A stretch of DNA of 5,969 bases, taken from Gammaproteobacteria bacterium. GTDB taxonomy: Bacteria > Pseudomonadota > Gammaproteobacteria > UWMA-0217. Numbering within the stretch: position 1 is the first letter of the stretch; the number at the start of each line of letters is the position of its first letter. The DNA is taken from NCBI GenBank assembly GCA_011330835.1, contig DRPO01000322.1, positions 1 through 5,969 of the forward strand, given 5' to 3'. The notes beneath the pieces are model-generated. The model did no database searches and was not told the origin of the DNA. It worked only from the letters and a program-made list of their open reading frames with translations. A program made the position numbers and the translations under genes. Below, piece by piece: positions 5,646-5,969 of the stretch.

Positions 5646-5810
5646 TATACCTCTCGCGACCAAGAATACCCCGTTCAGGCCTCGCGTCTTTTCGTCGATA
5701 GCTGCGTTGTAAAAACTTGACGTAGCGCCACTATGCCTGCGTTTTTACGCCTTGCTCTCGACGAAAACCTACGCGCCCTGAAAGGGGTATTCTTGGTCGT
5801 GAGAGGTATA
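5646..5810. repeat. MITE-like long palindromic repeat, copy 1
   Basis: A non-coding unit of about 165 bp begins one base after the rsmI stop. Its ends are inverted: ACCTCTCGCGACCAAGAATA near the left edge is matched by TATTCTTGGTCGTGAGAGGT at the right edge with a single mismatch. The arms continue with weaker pairing through TTTCGTCGA/TCGACGAAA to an inner stem GTAAAAAC (5709-5716) / GTTTTTAC (5741-5748), leaving a loop of 24 bases. The outermost bases are TATA on both sides, compatible with insertion at a TA target. It has no transposase and no credible ORF. As RNA it would fold into a long imperfect hairpin, which may also end or stabilise the rsmI message. A non-autonomous element is the simplest reading; the mobilising transposase is unknown. 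Confidence 0.75.
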
Positions 5811-5969
5811 CCTCTTGCGACCAAGAATACCCCATTCAGGCCGCGCATCTTTTCGCCGATAGCTGCGTTGCAAAAACTTGACGTAGCCCCACTATGCCTG
5901 CGTTTTTGCGCCTTGCTCTCGACGAAAACCTGCGCACCCTGAATGGGGTATTCTTGATCGCGAGAGGTA
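5807..5969. repeat. MITE-like long palindromic repeat, copy 2 (runs to window end)
   Basis: A second unit in the same orientation starts 161 bases after the first and shares its terminal TATA (5807-5810). By eye it differs at about 13 of 163 positions, so roughly 92 percent identity. The edge of the window removes about the last two bases of the right end. Pairing is kept or improved: the inner T-A pair (5710/5747) is C-G here (5871/5908), and CCCCATTCAGG / CCTGAATGGGG is perfect where copy 1 has a mismatch. The tandem arrangement suggests insertion of one copy at the end of another or unequal crossing over, and more copies may follow outside the window. Confidence 0.72.

Noticed and set aside
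5733..5942. 69-codon plus-strand ORF behind rsmI
   Set aside because: It spans parts of both copies of the palindromic repeat and repeats its own sequence; no ribosome site.
5646..5969. CRISPR-like array reading of the tandem repeats
   Set aside because: There are only two units of about 165 bp that abut with no spacer, and each is a long palindrome.

Overview
This 5,969-base, GC-rich window looks like chromosomal DNA of a gammaproteobacterium. The main reason is the block rsmI <-> lpoA-yraN-gmhA/diaA, with rsmI divergent from the other three, which is the order known from Escherichia coli (yraL / yraM-yraN-yraO). LpoA-type PBP1A activators are also essentially gammaproteobacterial. The thiD, thiE and SIS-domain proteins resemble Pseudomonas-type versions. 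The genus cannot be fixed from the sequence alone; a non-enteric environmental lineage is my inference.

Layout. Positions 1-55 (minus) hold the first 18 codons of an unidentified protein. Its start overlaps the stop of a C-terminal remnant (52 to about 249, minus) that resembles the tail of an FMN-binding glutamate synthase-like protein. The remnant has lost its front part at a small palindromic repeat (252-283). Next come thiE (325-942) and thiD (935-1750) on the minus strand, overlapping by 8 bases: the last kinase step on the thiamine pyrimidine branch and the thiamine phosphate synthase. A 71-base gap separates thiD from a divergent 54-residue rubredoxin gene (1822-1986, plus). This converges, 9 bases apart, on the minus-strand operon lpoA (4734-2953), yraN (2948-2604), gmhA/diaA (2583-1996). 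rsmI (4793-5644, plus) diverges from lpoA. The 325 bases after rsmI consist of two tandem copies of a palindromic, MITE-like repeat of about 165 bp, the second cut by the window end.

How the genes fit together. Two housekeeping modules lie tail to tail. The thi/rub module makes thiamine phosphate and an iron-sulfur electron carrier. The rsmI/lpoA module covers 16S rRNA methylation, periplasmic activation of peptidoglycan synthesis, a YraN family protein of unknown role, and a sedoheptulose-phosphate isomerase/DiaA-type SIS protein. The points most worth a second look are an LpoA homologue with an ordinary signal peptide and no lipobox cysteine, the tandem palindromic repeats with one covarying base pair, the truncated glutamate synthase relic behind thiE, a promoter-plus-dyad arrangement between lpoA and rsmI, and TTG starts for yraN and rsmI. 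I see no convincing new biological system; apart from the repeats and the relic, the window is mostly conserved core genes.
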